A stretch of 64,000 nucleotides of DNA from Actinacidiphila alni. GTDB taxonomy: Bacteria; Actinomycetota; Actinomycetes; Streptomycetales; Streptomycetaceae. Positions within the stretch are counted from its first letter, which is position 1; each line of letters starts with the position of its first letter. Location: positions 1 through 64,000 of the forward strand of contig NZ_FONG01000021.1 in the NCBI RefSeq assembly GCF_900112845.1, given 5' to 3'. The translations under genes were made by a program, and so were the position numbers. Shown one piece after another: positions 10,649-19,538 of the stretch. A model generated the notes under the pieces. The model saw only the letters and a list, made by a program, of their open reading frames with translations. It was not told the origin of the DNA and did no database searches.

Positions 10649-10942
10649 TTACCCGCGGGTCACCTGGGGACGGCGGCGGTACGGCGTTCGCGCAGCAGCC
10701 GGAAGGCGGTCGACGACGAGGTCGTTGCCCGCGACGGCGCGGTGGAATCCCATTCGGGTGCGGTTGAGAATGCCGTCCACCGCTTCGGGGGCCACTTCTT
10801 TTGTGGCGCGCATCGCACCGAAGCCGTCGACCGCCAGGTGGAACCAGGGGTCGCCGTCGAGGATGGTGAGGAGTTCGCGCGCGATCGAGGACTTGCCCGA
10901 GCTGGAGGTCCCGTTGAGGAGGACGATCCGGCCGTGGCGCAC
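10649..10942 (-). pseudogene. Truncated chloramphenicol phosphotransferase-like gene
   Basis: From GTG 10942 the frame encodes VRHGRIVLLNGTSSSGKSS, a Walker A, then DPWFHLAVDGFGAMR, TRMGFHRAVAGNDLVVD. This is the N-terminal half of the CPT-like small-molecule kinase family, whose members are about 180-200 residues. After about 90 residues similarity stops and the frame ends (AAARTPYRRRPQVTRG). The missing half should hold the second substrate- and nucleotide-binding elements. It lies immediately upstream of rpsO. A degraded gene is the best reading; a single frameshift does not restore the rest in the bases that follow. Confidence 0.6.
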
Positions 10943-11022
10943 ACCGTAGATCGTACCGGGGTGGGTGGGGCACAGGGTGGGTGAGGGTGGCGTGCAAGGG
11001 GCAGTGACCCTGGAGGGCGGCC

Positions 11023-11053
11023 CTGACATCAGGTGGCTACCGGCGATTAGTCT
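11023..11053 (+). promoter_or_regulatory. Candidate promoter for the EspI-like gene
   Basis: CTGACA (11023-11028) and TAGTCT (11048-11053) are separated by 19 bp, slightly long for a HrdB-type promoter. The element sits about 30 bp ahead of the small reading frame at 11081 and 150 bp ahead of the large gene. The spacing makes this tentative. Confidence 0.35.
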
Positions 11054-11080
11054 TGCCCCTGACGGGGAGGGGGATCGGAC

Positions 11081-11206
11081 ATGGGATGCGTGGTTATGCG
11101 CGCCGAGGTGCGGTCCCGCGACGGTGTCCCGGGCGTACGGACGGCTCCCGTGGGGGCGGCTCCGGTACGGGGACACGGTGAAGCAGCAGACCAGGAGGCA
11201 TTGTGA
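11081..11206 (+). CDS. Possible 41-residue leader peptide
   Basis: An ATG at 11081 with a purine-rich GGGGAGGGGG ahead of it opens 41 codons ([12 protein letters not shown] ... [10 protein letters not shown]). They end in a TGA that overlaps the GTG of the EspI-like gene by 4 nt, the arrangement used for translational coupling. Codon third positions are only partly GC-biased, and the peptide has no recognisable similarity. It could be an upstream regulatory frame or chance. Confidence 0.3.
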   Translation: MGCVVMRAEVRSRDGVPGVRTAPVGAAPVRGHGEAADQEAL

Positions 11207-14200
11207 GCAGCGATCGGGACGACAACCGCGTGGGCGGGGCCGGCCCTGTCGAGGACCGGGTCGACGCGGACTACACGGGCGAGTTCAGCCTGGGCGACGC
11301 GGCGCCTGCCTGGTACATGGGCGACGCGGGGCTCTCCGCGGACGCCGACTCCGACTCCGATGAGGACGAGGCCGGGGCGGATGCCGGGGCCGGGGCCGGG
11401 GCCGAGGCTGACGGTGAGGAAAAGGCCGAGGCCGGCGGCGAGGCGCCGGAGGGTGCCGCAGGCGGTGCCGATTCCGTGACGCCGTCGTCTGCGTCTTCGT
11501 CGTCCTCGGCTTCGTCTTCGTGGTCGGCCGCCGGGGTGCCGTCGCTGCCGGCGCCGTCCGCGGAACCGTCGTGGTCCGCCGCGGACGTGCCGTCGATCCC
11601 GGTGCCGCGTCCCGCGGCGGCCGAGGCGCGCGGCACCGGGCCGGTGGGCGGCCGGGGCGGCGAGCCCGACGCCACGGTGCGCTTCTCCGCCGCCGCGCTG
11701 CGCCGCGAGGTCGAGGAGCGCGAGGCCCGCGACCGGCGGACCCCGGACGGCGCGCCGTCCGGCGGGGACCGCTCCGGGACGGAGACGGCGGACGTACGGG
11801 AAACGCCGAAGGCGCCGGAGGCCGTGGCCGCCGGGGACGGTCCCGCGGACGCGGCGTCCGCACCGTCGGGGAGTACGGGGAGTACACCGTCGGAGCCGAA
11901 GTCGTCGGAGGCCGGGCCGTCGGAGGCCGGGCCTGCCGCCGCCGCGAAGCCGTCGCAGCAGCCGGAGGCGTCCATGCCGTCCAAGTCGTCGGAGCCGGAG
12001 CCCGAGGAGGCGCCGCGAGCGCCGGTCTGGGTGCCGCTGCCGGGCGCCGAGGCGAACCCGTGGGCGCCCGTCGCGCCGCGCGGCCCCGTCCCGCCGCTCC
12101 CCCCGGACTTCGAGCGCGCGGAGCCCGCCCAGGCCGCACCGGACGCCTCCCCCGACGCTCGGCGCCAGGGCTACGGCTATCCGCCGGCCGCGGAGGCTCC
12201 GGCCGCTCCCGTGCACCCGGGCGGTCCCAATCCCCCGGCGCCGCAACAGGGTTACGGTTTTCCGCCGGCGCCTGAAGCTCCTGCGGCGCCGCCGCACCCG
12301 GGCGGCCTCAACCCGCCCGCACCCCAGCAGGGTTACGGTTTCCCGCCGGCGGCCCCGGCCGCGCCCGCCGCTCCCCTCCACCCCGGTGGTCCCAATCCCC
12401 CGGCGTCGCAACAGGGTTACGGATTCCCCCCGGCGCCCGAGGCACCCGCCGCACCCCTGCACCCGGGCGGGCCCAACCCGCCCGCACCCCAGCAGGGGTA
12501 CGGTTTCCCGCCCGCCGCCGAAGCCCCGGCCGCACCCGTACACCCCGGTGGTCCCAATCCCCCGGCCCCGCAACAGGGTTACGGTTTCCCGCCCGCGGCT
12601 CCGGTCGCTCCCGCCGAGCCGGCCGACGCGGGTCCCGGGCCCGCGACATTGATGAGTTTCCCGCCGCCGACCGGGCAGCCGGTGCATCTTCCGGCGCGGC
12701 AGGAGCAGCCGCCCGCGCCGCAGCAGGCGCAGCCCGTGGCGCCCGTACAGCCCGAGCCGCCCGCGCCCACCGCGCCGCCGGGACAGCCCGTACCGCCGAC
12801 CGGTTACGCCCAGCCGCAGCCGCAGCCGGGTGCGCCGCAGGCACAGGGGTACGGTTTCCCGCCGCCCGTACAGCAGCAGGCGCCCGCCGCTGTGCCCGCC
12901 CCGCCCGTACCCGCTCCGGAGCCCGCGCCCGTAGCCGCGCCGCAGGACGCGGCGCCGGAGGACGCGCCGCCCGCGGAGACGAATCTGCCCGCGCCCGCGG
13001 CGCCGACCGGATTCGGGGCGCCGCCGCAGGCCGGGCCGCAGCCGTACACGGCGGGGCCGGTGCCGACCGGGCTGCCGCACGGGCAGTTCGGGGCGCCGCA
13101 GCAGCCCGCGCCGCCGCAAGCCGGGGCCGGGAGCCCGGCCGAGGGCAGCGGCTACGGTTTCCCGCAGCACGCCCAGCCCGGCCAGGACCAGGCGGCGCCG
13201 CTCCAGCCGCTGCCGCAGCAGGGCGGTTACGGCTTCCCGCAGGCGCCGCAGCAGGGCCAGGCGGCGCAGCCGCCGCAGGCCGAACAGCCGCAGCCCGGAC
13301 CGCAGGCACAGCCGCCACAGGCACAGCCGCAGCCCGCCGCGCCCGTGGACCCGCGGATGGGCGGCTGGCCGACCGTCACGCCCGACCAGCGGCAGCCCAC
13401 CACGCAGGGCGGCACGCCGCTCGGCTACACGGCGGCCGTCGAGCTGTCGTCGGACCGGCTGCTGCGCAATCCGCCCAAGGCGAAGCGCGCGGGCGCCAAC
13501 GCGCAGCCGTCGCGGTTCAAGATCGGCGGCAAGAAGGAGGAGGCGGAGCGGCAGCGCAAGCTGGAGCTGATCCGTACGCCGGTGCTGTCCTGCTACCGGA
13601 TCGCGGTGATCAGCCTCAAGGGCGGCGTGGGCAAGACGACCACGACGACGGCGCTGGGCTCCACCCTCGCCTCGGAGCGGCAGGACAAGATCCTGGCGAT
13701 CGACGCCAACCCGGACGCGGGCACCCTGGGCCGCCGGGTGCGGCGCGAGACGGGGGCGACGATCCGCGACCTCGTCCAGGCGATCCCGTACCTCAACAGC
13801 TACATGGACATCCGGCGGTTCACCTCGCAGGCCACCTCGGGCCTGGAGATCATCGCGAACGACGTGGACCCCGCGGTGTCGACGGCGTTCAGCGACGAGG
13901 ACTACCGGCGGGCGATCGACGTGCTGGGCCGGCAGTATCCGGTGATCCTCACCGACTCCGGCACCGGTCTGCTCTACAGCGCGATGCGCGGCGTCCTCGA
14001 CCTGGCCGACCAGCTGATCATCGTCTCGACGCCGTCGGTCGACGGTGCCTCCAGCGCGAGCACCACGCTGGACTGGCTGTCGGCGCACGGCTACGCGGAG
14101 CTGGTGTCGCGGAGCATCACCGTGATCTCGGGGGTCCGCGAGACCGGAAAGATGATCAAGGTCGACGACATCGTGGCGCACTTCCGGACGCGCTGCCGCG

Positions 14201-14874
14201 GCGTCCAGGTGGTGCCGTTCGACGAGCACCTGGCCGCGGGTGCCGAGGTCGACCTCGACATGATGCGGCCCAAGACCCGCGAGGCGTACTTCAACCTGTC
14301 GGCGATGGTCGCGGAGGACTTCGTGCGCGCCCAGCAGGCGCAGGGACTGTGGACGGCGGACGGCGCCAACCCGCCGCCGCACCAGGCACCCCCGATGCCG
14401 GGCCAGGGCGGCTACCCGCCGTACGGCGCCGGCGCGCCCGCCAACTACCCCCCGCAGCAGGGTTACCCCGCGCCGGGGCCACAGCAGGGCGGATACCCGG
14501 CGCCCGGTCAGCCGGGGCAGCCGCAGCCCGGTCAGCCGGGACCGTACGGCGGGCAGCCGCAGGCTTATCCGCAGCCCGGGCAGGGCGGTCCGGCGGCGCA
14601 GCCGCAGCAGGGACCGTACGGTGCACAGCCGGCGGCTCCCGGGCCGTTCCAGCCGCAGTCGCCGCAGCCGCACGCCCCGCAGCCGCAGCAGGGCTGGCCG
14701 CAGCAGCCGGGTCAGCCGGAGCAGGCCGGTCAGCCGGGCCAGCCCGGGCAGCCGTACGGTGTCCCGCCGCAGGGCCAGCCGCAGGCACCGGCACCCGCAC
14801 CCGCACCGCAGAATCAGGAGGCGCCGCAACTCCCGCCGGGCTACGGCTTCCCGCCGCCGCCCGCCCAGCAGTGA
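11203..14874 (+). CDS. Giant proline-rich MinD/ParA-like ATPase (EspI-like)
   Basis: 1223 residues. Residues 1-780 are acidic, then Pro/Ala/Gln-rich and surely disordered, with five 27-28-residue tandem repeats at about 323-458 that each begin GYGFPP or GYGYPP. A MinD/ParA-type ATPase follows: deviant Walker A KGGVGKTT (806-813), [14 protein letters not shown], and [31 protein letters not shown]. The tail is again Pro/Gln-rich and ends [11 protein letters not shown]. The architecture matches EspI-like proteins of ESX type VII secretion loci (and the SCO5717-type protein in Streptomyces). No EsxA/B, EccC or EccD gene is near. The start is GTG with AGGAGG 4 nt upstream. Its function without ESX genes is unknown. 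Confidence 0.88.
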   Translation: MSSDRDDNRVGGAGPVEDRVDADYTGEFSLGDAAPAWYMGDAGLSADADSDSDEDEAGADAGAGAGAEADGEEKAEAGGEAPEGAAGGADSVTPSSASSSSSASSSWSAAGVPSLPAPSAEPSWSAADVPSIPVPRPAAAEARGTGPVGGRGGEPDATVRFSAAALRREVEEREARDRRTPDGAPSGGDRSGTETADVRETPKAPEAVAAGDGPADAASAPSGSTGSTPSEPKSSEAGPSEAGPAAAAKPSQQPEASMPSKSSEPEPEEAPRAPVWVPLPGAEANPWAPVAPRGPVPPLPPDFERAEPAQAAPDASPDARRQGYGYPPAAEAPAAPVHPGGPNPPAPQQGYGFPPAPEAPAAPPHPGGLNPPAPQQGYGFPPAAPAAPAAPLHPGGPNPPASQQGYGFPPAPEAPAAPLHPGGPNPPAPQQGYGFPPAAEAPAAPVHPGGPNPPAPQQGYGFPPAAPVAPAEPADAGPGPATLMSFPPPTGQPVHLPARQEQPPAPQQAQPVAPVQPEPPAPTAPPGQPVPPTGYAQPQPQPGAPQAQGYGFPPPVQQQAPAAVPAPPVPAPEPAPVAAPQDAAPEDAPPAETNLPAPAAPTGFGAPPQAGPQPYTAGPVPTGLPHGQFGAPQQPAPPQAGAGSPAEGSGYGFPQHAQPGQDQAAPLQPLPQQGGYGFPQAPQQGQAAQPPQAEQPQPGPQAQPPQAQPQPAAPVDPRMGGWPTVTPDQRQPTTQGGTPLGYTAAVELSSDRLLRNPPKAKRAGANAQPSRFKIGGKKEEAERQRKLELIRTPVLSCYRIAVISLKGGVGKTTTTTALGSTLASERQDKILAIDANPDAGTLGRRVRRETGATIRDLVQAIPYLNSYMDIRRFTSQATSGLEIIANDVDPAVSTAFSDEDYRRAIDVLGRQYPVILTDSGTGLLYSAMRGVLDLADQLIIVSTPSVDGASSASTTLDWLSAHGYAELVSRSITVISGVRETGKMIKVDDIVAHFRTRCRGVQVVPFDEHLAAGAEVDLDMMRPKTREAYFNLSAMVAEDFVRAQQAQGLWTADGANPPPHQAPPMPGQGGYPPYGAGAPANYPPQQGYPAPGPQQGGYPAPGQPGQPQPGQPGPYGGQPQAYPQPGQGGPAAQPQQGPYGAQPAAPGPFQPQSPQPHAPQPQQGWPQQPGQPEQAGQPGQPGQPYGVPPQGQPQAPAPAPAPQNQEAPQLPPGYGFPPPPAQQ
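12169..12576 (+). repeat. Five in-frame 81-84 bp tandem repeats
   Basis: Five units of 81, 81, 84, 81 and 81 bp encode G-Y-G-[FY]-P-P-A ... HPGG-NPPA-QQ, and a decayed sixth unit starts at 12577. Units one/five and two/four are especially close, which suggests recent unequal duplication. Isolated GYGFP motifs recur at later positions and at the extreme C-terminus. Confidence 0.9.
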
Positions 14875-14922
14875 CCGGCGGTCCCCGGCCGACCCGCCCC
14901 TAGGGGATCCACGAATGGGCTC

Positions 14923-14959
14923 AGGGCCGCCACCAGGCATCGTCGCTGGTGGCGGCCCT
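14923..14959 (+). terminator. Terminator of the EspI-like gene
   Basis: A 14-bp perfect stem (14923-14936 with 14946-14959, arm AGGGCCGCCACCAG) with a 9-nt loop, 49 bp past the stop codon. The following 177 bp up to the ABC operon should hold that operon's promoter; two GTGTAC hexamers 14 bp apart occur near 14991-15010. Confidence 0.75.
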
Positions 14960-15136
14960 CCTGTCGGCACAGGTCGCAGGCGCGCGGCGGTGTGTACAAC
15001 AGCAGGTGTACGGGTCGTCAGCCCGTGGTGGCACAGCGGCGGATCGCGAATCCGCCCGTGGGCCGTCGCCGCGGGCGGCCCGGCGAAGAAGGATGGAATC
15101 ACACCTTCCCGCTGACGCACCGCCGAGGACGATCCG

Positions 15137-16066
15137 ATGATCGAAGCCCACGCCCTGACCAAACGCTACGGCGAGCGCACCGCCGTGTCCGATCTCAGCT
15201 TCACCGTGCGGCCCGGCGTCGTCACCGGCTTCCTCGGGCCCAACGGCGCGGGGAAGTCCACGACGATGCGGATGATCCTCGGCCTGGACGCGCCGACGTC
15301 GGGCCGGGTCACGGTCAACGGCAAGCAGTACGCCGAGCACCGCGCCCCGCTGCACGAAGTGGGCGCGATGTTGGAGGCGCGGGCCATCCACACCGGCAGG
15401 ACCGCGTACAACCATCTGCTGGCGCTCGCCGCCACCACCGGGATCCCGCGCCGCCGGGTGGACGAGGTGATCGAGATCGTTGGCCTCGGCCAGGTGGCCC
15501 GCAAGCGAGCGGGCGGCTTCTCGCTCGGCATGGGCCAGCGACTCGGCATCGCGAGCGCACTGCTCGGCGACCCGGCGACGCTCGTACTGGACGAGCCGGT
15601 CAACGGCCTGGACCCGGAGGGCATTCTCTGGATCCGCAATCTGCTCAAGGACCAGGCGGCGGAGGGCCGTACGGTGCTGCTCTCCTCGCACCTGATGTCG
15701 GAGATGGCGCTGACCGCCGAGCATCTGATCGTCATCGGGCGCGGCCGGCTGATCGCCGACACCTCGGTGGCCGACTTCGTCAGGACCGCGGCCGGGGCCT
15801 CGGTGCGGGTGCGGACGGACGAGGCGGAGCGGCTGCGGCAGTTGCTCGTCGGACACGAGGTGTCGGTGGCGTCGGTGGACCGCGGTGTGCTGGAGGTGAC
15901 CGGGCTCAGCAGCGACCGGATCGGCAGGATCGCCGCCGACCAGGCGATAGCGCTGGCCGAACTCACCCCGCAGCAAGCCTCGTTGGAAGAGGCATTCATG
16001 GAGATGACCCGGGACGCCGTGGAGTACCAGGCGCCCGCGCGCGAGCCGGAAGGACTGGCGGCATGA
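15137..16066 (+). CDS. ABC transporter ATP-binding protein (BcrA/NatA type)
   Basis: 309 residues with a full ABC domain: Walker A GPNGAGKST near 35-43, an EARAIHTGRTAYNHL Q-loop region variant, the signature SLGMGQR (the usual variant in drug- and bacteriocin-export ABC-2 ATPases), Walker B TLVLDEP, and LLSSHLMSEM with the H-loop. The C-terminal 100 residues are the usual regulatory extension (SLEEAFMEMT). It overlaps the permease start by 4 nt (ATGA). It powers the adjacent exporter; the substrate cannot be read from sequence. Confidence 0.92.
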   Translation: MIEAHALTKRYGERTAVSDLSFTVRPGVVTGFLGPNGAGKSTTMRMILGLDAPTSGRVTVNGKQYAEHRAPLHEVGAMLEARAIHTGRTAYNHLLALAATTGIPRRRVDEVIEIVGLGQVARKRAGGFSLGMGQRLGIASALLGDPATLVLDEPVNGLDPEGILWIRNLLKDQAAEGRTVLLSSHLMSEMALTAEHLIVIGRGRLIADTSVADFVRTAAGASVRVRTDEAERLRQLLVGHEVSVASVDRGVLEVTGLSSDRIGRIAADQAIALAELTPQQASLEEAFMEMTRDAVEYQAPAREPEGLAA

Positions 16067-16896
16067 GCACCCTCACCCTCGACAGGGCGCCGGAGGCGCG
16101 GCGCGCCGAGCCGCGCGGCCAGGTCACCTTCGCCCGTGTGCTGCGGTCCGAGTGGATCAAGATGCGGACGCTGCGGTCCACCTTCTGGACGATGCTCGCG
16201 GCCGTGGTCGCGCTGATCGGCTTCGGCATCCTGTTCGGCGCCGTCGACGCCAACCGCTGGCCGCACATGTCGGCGCACGAGAAGGCCACCTTCGACCCGA
16301 TCGGCACCAGCCTCCAGGGCTTCTTCCTGGCGCAGCTCGCGATCGGTGTGCTGGGTGTGCTGATGATCAGCGGTGAGTACGCGACGGGCATGATCCGCGC
16401 GTCGCTGTCGGCAGTGCCGCGCCGGCTGCCGGTGCTGTGGGCGAAGGCCGGGCTGTACGCGGTGGTCACCTGGGTGCTGATGACGGCCGGGTCGCTGATC
16501 GCGTTCCTGTCCGGGCAGGCGCTGCTGTCCTCCCGGCACATAGGGGCCTCGCTGAGCGATCCCGGGGCGGTCCGGATGGTGCTGGGCACGGGCCTGTACC
16601 TGACGGTCGTGGCGCTGCTGGGGGTCGCCGTCGGCGCCCTGGTGCGCAACACGGCGGGCGGCATCGCCACGGTCTTCGGCCTGCTGCTGGTGCTGCCCGC
16701 GCTCGCCGAGGCGCTGCCCTCGTCGTGGGCGGACCACATCAACCAGTACCTGCCGAGCAACGCCGGACAGTCCCTGACGGCGCTGCACCACGAGGCGCAC
16801 ACACTGGCGCCGTGGCCCGGATTCCTGGTGTTCTGCGCGTACGCGGTGGCGGCCCTGGCGGGCGCGGCGGTGCTGCTGAAGCGGCACGACGCGTGA
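16063..16896 (+). CDS. ABC-2 type transporter permease
   Basis: 277 residues with six predicted hydrophobic segments: FWTMLAAVVALIGFGILFGA, FLAQLAIGVLGVLMISGEYA, AVVTWVLMTAGSLIAFL, LYLTVVALLGVAVGALV, TVFGLLLVLPALAEAL and the final VFCAYAVAALAGAAVLL. The first is preceded by the typical SEWIKMRTLRST. The ATG overlaps the ATPase stop. It forms the membrane half of the exporter, and the two-component genes follow 7 nt later, so all four genes are likely one transcript. Confidence 0.9.
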   Translation: MSTLTLDRAPEARRAEPRGQVTFARVLRSEWIKMRTLRSTFWTMLAAVVALIGFGILFGAVDANRWPHMSAHEKATFDPIGTSLQGFFLAQLAIGVLGVLMISGEYATGMIRASLSAVPRRLPVLWAKAGLYAVVTWVLMTAGSLIAFLSGQALLSSRHIGASLSDPGAVRMVLGTGLYLTVVALLGVAVGALVRNTAGGIATVFGLLLVLPALAEALPSSWADHINQYLPSNAGQSLTALHHEAHTLAPWPGFLVFCAYAVAALAGAAVLLKRHDA

Positions 16897-16903
16897 CGGC
16901 GTC

Positions 16904-18166
16904 ATGACGTCCGTGCAGGCGTCCCCGGCCACCGCAGCCGGGGACGCCCTCGGGACCGTGCGGGCGGTGGCCGCGCGGATCAGGGAGCGGGTGCGGCGGC
17001 GGCTGCCCGCGGTGGCGGTGGACGCGCTGTTCGCCGCGGCGCTGTTCGCGGGTGTGTGCGTGCTCTCGCACGAGGTGCTGCGGGCGCGCCCGGTGTCGTT
17101 CCTGCTGGTGCAGACCGGGCTCACGCTGCCGCTGGTGTGGCGGCGCCGGGCACCGCTGCCGGTGTTCTGCTGTGTGGCTGCGGCGGCCTTCGGGCAGTGG
17201 CTGGCGGATCTGCAGACGCCGACGGACGTGGCGCTGCTGGTGGCGCTGTACACGGTGGCGGCGGCCTGCGACCGGCGCCGGCTGATGGTGGCCTTCGCCA
17301 TACTGGAGGCCGGCATCGTGCTGGCCACGGTGGCCTGGGCGGAGCATCACCGGGGTGTGGCGACCTTCGCGTCACTGTCGGCGATGGCGGTCACGGCCGC
17401 GGTGTTCGGCGGCAACACGCGCAGCAGGCGCGACCACCTGGCGTTCCTGGAGGACCGGGCCGTGCGTCTTGAGCGGGAGCGGGACCAGCGGGCGCAGCTC
17501 GCGGTGGCCGACGAACGGGCCCGTATCGCCCGGGAGATGCACGACATCGTCACGCACAATCTGTCGGTAATGGTGGCCCTGGCGGACGGCGCGGTCTTCG
17601 CGCAGGGCCGCAGCCCGGACCGGGCGGAGACCGCGATGCGGCAGGTGTCGGCGACGGGGCGGCAGGCGATCACCGACATGCGGCGCTTCCTCGGGGTGCT
17701 GCGGGCCGACGAGCCGGACGCGCTACGGCATCCGATGCCGGGCATCAGCCAGTTGGAGTCGCTGGCCGACCAGGTGCGGGCGGCCGGGCTGCCGACGGTG
17801 CTGACAGTGACGGGCGATCCCGGCCCGGTGCCCGCGGCGGCGCAGCTCACCGTCTACCGGCTGGTGCAGGAGGCGTTGACGAACACGCTGAAACACGCGC
17901 CGGCCGGCACCCGGGCCGAGGTCCGGATCGGCTGCGCCCCGGACACGCTCACCGTCACCGTGACCGACGACGGACCGGTCCCGGCCGCGGCCGCTACGGG
18001 ACGCCCGGGGGCGGACGGCGCGGCCCGCTCCCCCGGGCACGGCATCCCCGGGATGCGGGAGCGCGCGGCGGCGTACGGCGGTTCGCTGACCGCGGGCCCG
18101 GTGCCCGGCGGCGGCTGGCGGGTCACGGCCGTCCTGGTGCTCGGCGCCCCGCCGGAGGCGCTGTGA
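16904..18166 (+). CDS. Sensor histidine kinase (NarL-type, HisKA_3)
   Basis: 420 residues. The N-terminal third is a compact membrane domain (hydrophobic stretches near 37-56, 66-79, 85-101, 108-122, 127-146 and 155-168) with almost no extracytoplasmic loop. A coiled region follows, then the HisKA_3 phosphoacceptor His213 in REMHDIVTHNLSVM. The HATPase_c domain is visible as YRLVQEALTNTLKHAPAG (N box) and GHGIPGMRERAA (G box). The lack of an external sensor domain suggests it monitors the membrane or the linked ABC transporter. It overlaps the regulator gene by 4 nt. Confidence 0.92.
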   Translation: MTSVQASPATAAGDALGTVRAVAARIRERVRRRLPAVAVDALFAAALFAGVCVLSHEVLRARPVSFLLVQTGLTLPLVWRRRAPLPVFCCVAAAAFGQWLADLQTPTDVALLVALYTVAAACDRRRLMVAFAILEAGIVLATVAWAEHHRGVATFASLSAMAVTAAVFGGNTRSRRDHLAFLEDRAVRLERERDQRAQLAVADERARIAREMHDIVTHNLSVMVALADGAVFAQGRSPDRAETAMRQVSATGRQAITDMRRFLGVLRADEPDALRHPMPGISQLESLADQVRAAGLPTVLTVTGDPGPVPAAAQLTVYRLVQEALTNTLKHAPAGTRAEVRIGCAPDTLTVTVTDDGPVPAAAATGRPGADGAARSPGHGIPGMRERAAAYGGSLTAGPVPGGGWRVTAVLVLGAPPEAL

Positions 18167-18870
18167 CCACGCCCGCGACGGACCAGGCCGACGAGGGGCG
18201 GCGTGCGGCCATCAGGGTGCTGCTGGTCGACGACGAGCCGCTGCTGCGGATGGCGTTCACGATGGTGCTGGAGGCGCAGTCCGACATGCGGGCGGTCGGC
18301 GAGGCGGGCGACGGCGCGCAGGCCGTACGGCTCGCCGAGACGCTGCGGCCGGACGTGGTGCTGATGGACGTCCGGATGCCCGGCACCGACGGCATCGAGG
18401 CCACCACCCGGATCGTGGAGCGCTGCCCGCACTCCAAGGTGCTCATCCTCACCACCTTCGACCTGGACGAGTACGCCTTCGCGGGGCTCAAGGCGGGCGC
18501 GTCGGGCTTCCTGCTGAAGAACGCGTTGCCCGAGGAGTTGCTGGGCGCGATCCGGTCGGTGGCCGCGGGCGACGCGGTAGTGGCGCCGCGCATCACCCGA
18601 AGGCTGCTGGAGAATTTCGCGCACCAACTCCCGTCGGCGGCCGACGGTTCGGCGGAGGACGAGCGGCTGGCCCGGCTGACGGCCCGTGAGCGGGAAGTGC
18701 TGGTCGAGGTCGGCCGCGGCCTGTCCAACACCGAGATCGCGGGCGCGCTGCACCTCGCGGAGGCCACGGTGAAGACGCACCTCAGCCGGATCCTGGTGAA
18801 GCTGGAGCTGCGCGACCGGGTGCAGGCGGTCGTCTTCGCCTACGAGACGCGCCTGGTCCGGCCCGCGTGA
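18163..18870 (+). CDS. LuxR/NarL family response regulator
   Basis: 235 residues. The receiver domain has acidic pocket VDDE (22-25), phosphoacceptor Asp69 in LMDVRMPG, and the Thr/Lys switch residues in LTTFD and LLKN. The C-terminal LuxR helix-turn-helix is LTAREREVLVEVGRGLSNTE followed by TVKTHLSRILVKL. The GTG start overlaps the kinase stop (GTGA), so the pair is translationally coupled. It presumably regulates the ABC exporter upstream. Confidence 0.93.
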   Translation: MTTPATDQADEGRRAAIRVLLVDDEPLLRMAFTMVLEAQSDMRAVGEAGDGAQAVRLAETLRPDVVLMDVRMPGTDGIEATTRIVERCPHSKVLILTTFDLDEYAFAGLKAGASGFLLKNALPEELLGAIRSVAAGDAVVAPRITRRLLENFAHQLPSAADGSAEDERLARLTAREREVLVEVGRGLSNTEIAGALHLAEATVKTHLSRILVKLELRDRVQAVVFAYETRLVRPA

Positions 18871-18916
18871 TCCGTCCGGCCCGCCCGCGGCCGTCGTCCG
18901 GTCACGGGGGCCGTGG

Positions 18917-19480
18917 TCACAGGCCGGTGGCGCCGTCGATCCGTTCCCTGAGCAGATCGGCGTGGCCGTTGTGCCGGGCGTATTCGGCGATCAGGTGGAC
19001 CAGGATGAAGCGCAGCGAGATCTCCCGGCCGGTGACCGGCGAGCGGCAGGTGGTGTCCAGGGAGGGTGCTTCGGCGACGATGATCCTGGCCCGGTTGCGT
19101 TCGGCGCGCCAGAGCGCGAAGGCGGCCTCGACATCGCCGTCGAGCTGGTCGAAGTCCACGTTCGGCTCGTCGTCGGAGTAGTGCAGCATCGGCAGGTCCT
19201 CGCCCGCGAAGTGCTGCCGGAACCACCAGCGTTCGACACCCGCGAGGTGCCGCACCAGGCCGTGCAGGCTCAGCCCGGACGGCGGGACGGCGCGCTGCGA
19301 GAGCTGGGCGGCGGCCAGCCCCCGGCACTTCAGCTCGAAGGTGGCGCGGTGCCAGTCGAGAAAAGCCGTCAGGATCTCCCGCTCGCCGCCGGTCGTGGGC
19401 AGCGGCGGCCGGTCGTCGCCCGCGGCCCTGGGCGAGTGCTGCACATTCGAGTGGGTGGGGACGTACGCCTGTTCCGACAT
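18917..19480 (-). CDS. DinB/DUF664-family protein
   Basis: 187 residues from ATG 19480 (MSEQAYVPTHSN). The fold is a DinB-like four-helix bundle: FLDWHRATFELKCRGL, SGLSLHGLVRHLAGVERWWF with a metal-ligand histidine, and the C-terminal LRFILVHLIAEYARHNGHAD with two further histidines. Such proteins include metal-dependent mycothiol/bacillithiol transferases and many of unknown role. Mycothiol use would suit an actinomycete, but the substrate is not determinable here. It is convergent with the response regulator. Confidence 0.8.
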   Translation of the reverse strand: MSEQAYVPTHSNVQHSPRAAGDDRPPLPTTGGEREILTAFLDWHRATFELKCRGLAAAQLSQRAVPPSGLSLHGLVRHLAGVERWWFRQHFAGEDLPMLHYSDDEPNVDFDQLDGDVEAAFALWRAERNRARIIVAEAPSLDTTCRSPVTGREISLRFILVHLIAEYARHNGHADLLRERIDGATGL

Positions 19481-19538
19481 GCCGCCAAGTGTGGCAGCGG
19501 CCTGTGACAGTGCCCCGGCCCCGCGGGGACGAGCCGGG

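Noticed and set aside
12169-12576. Regular 81-84 bp repeats suggesting a CRISPR-like array
   Set aside because: Units are contiguous, in frame, without spacers, and encode the Pro-rich arm of the ATPase. No cas genes are present.
11047-15162. A 1371-codon open frame on the minus strand opposite the EspI-like gene
   Set aside because: It is an Arg/Leu/Gly-rich mirror of a repetitive GC-rich gene, has no domain or ribosome-binding site, and spans two plus-strand genes and a terminator.
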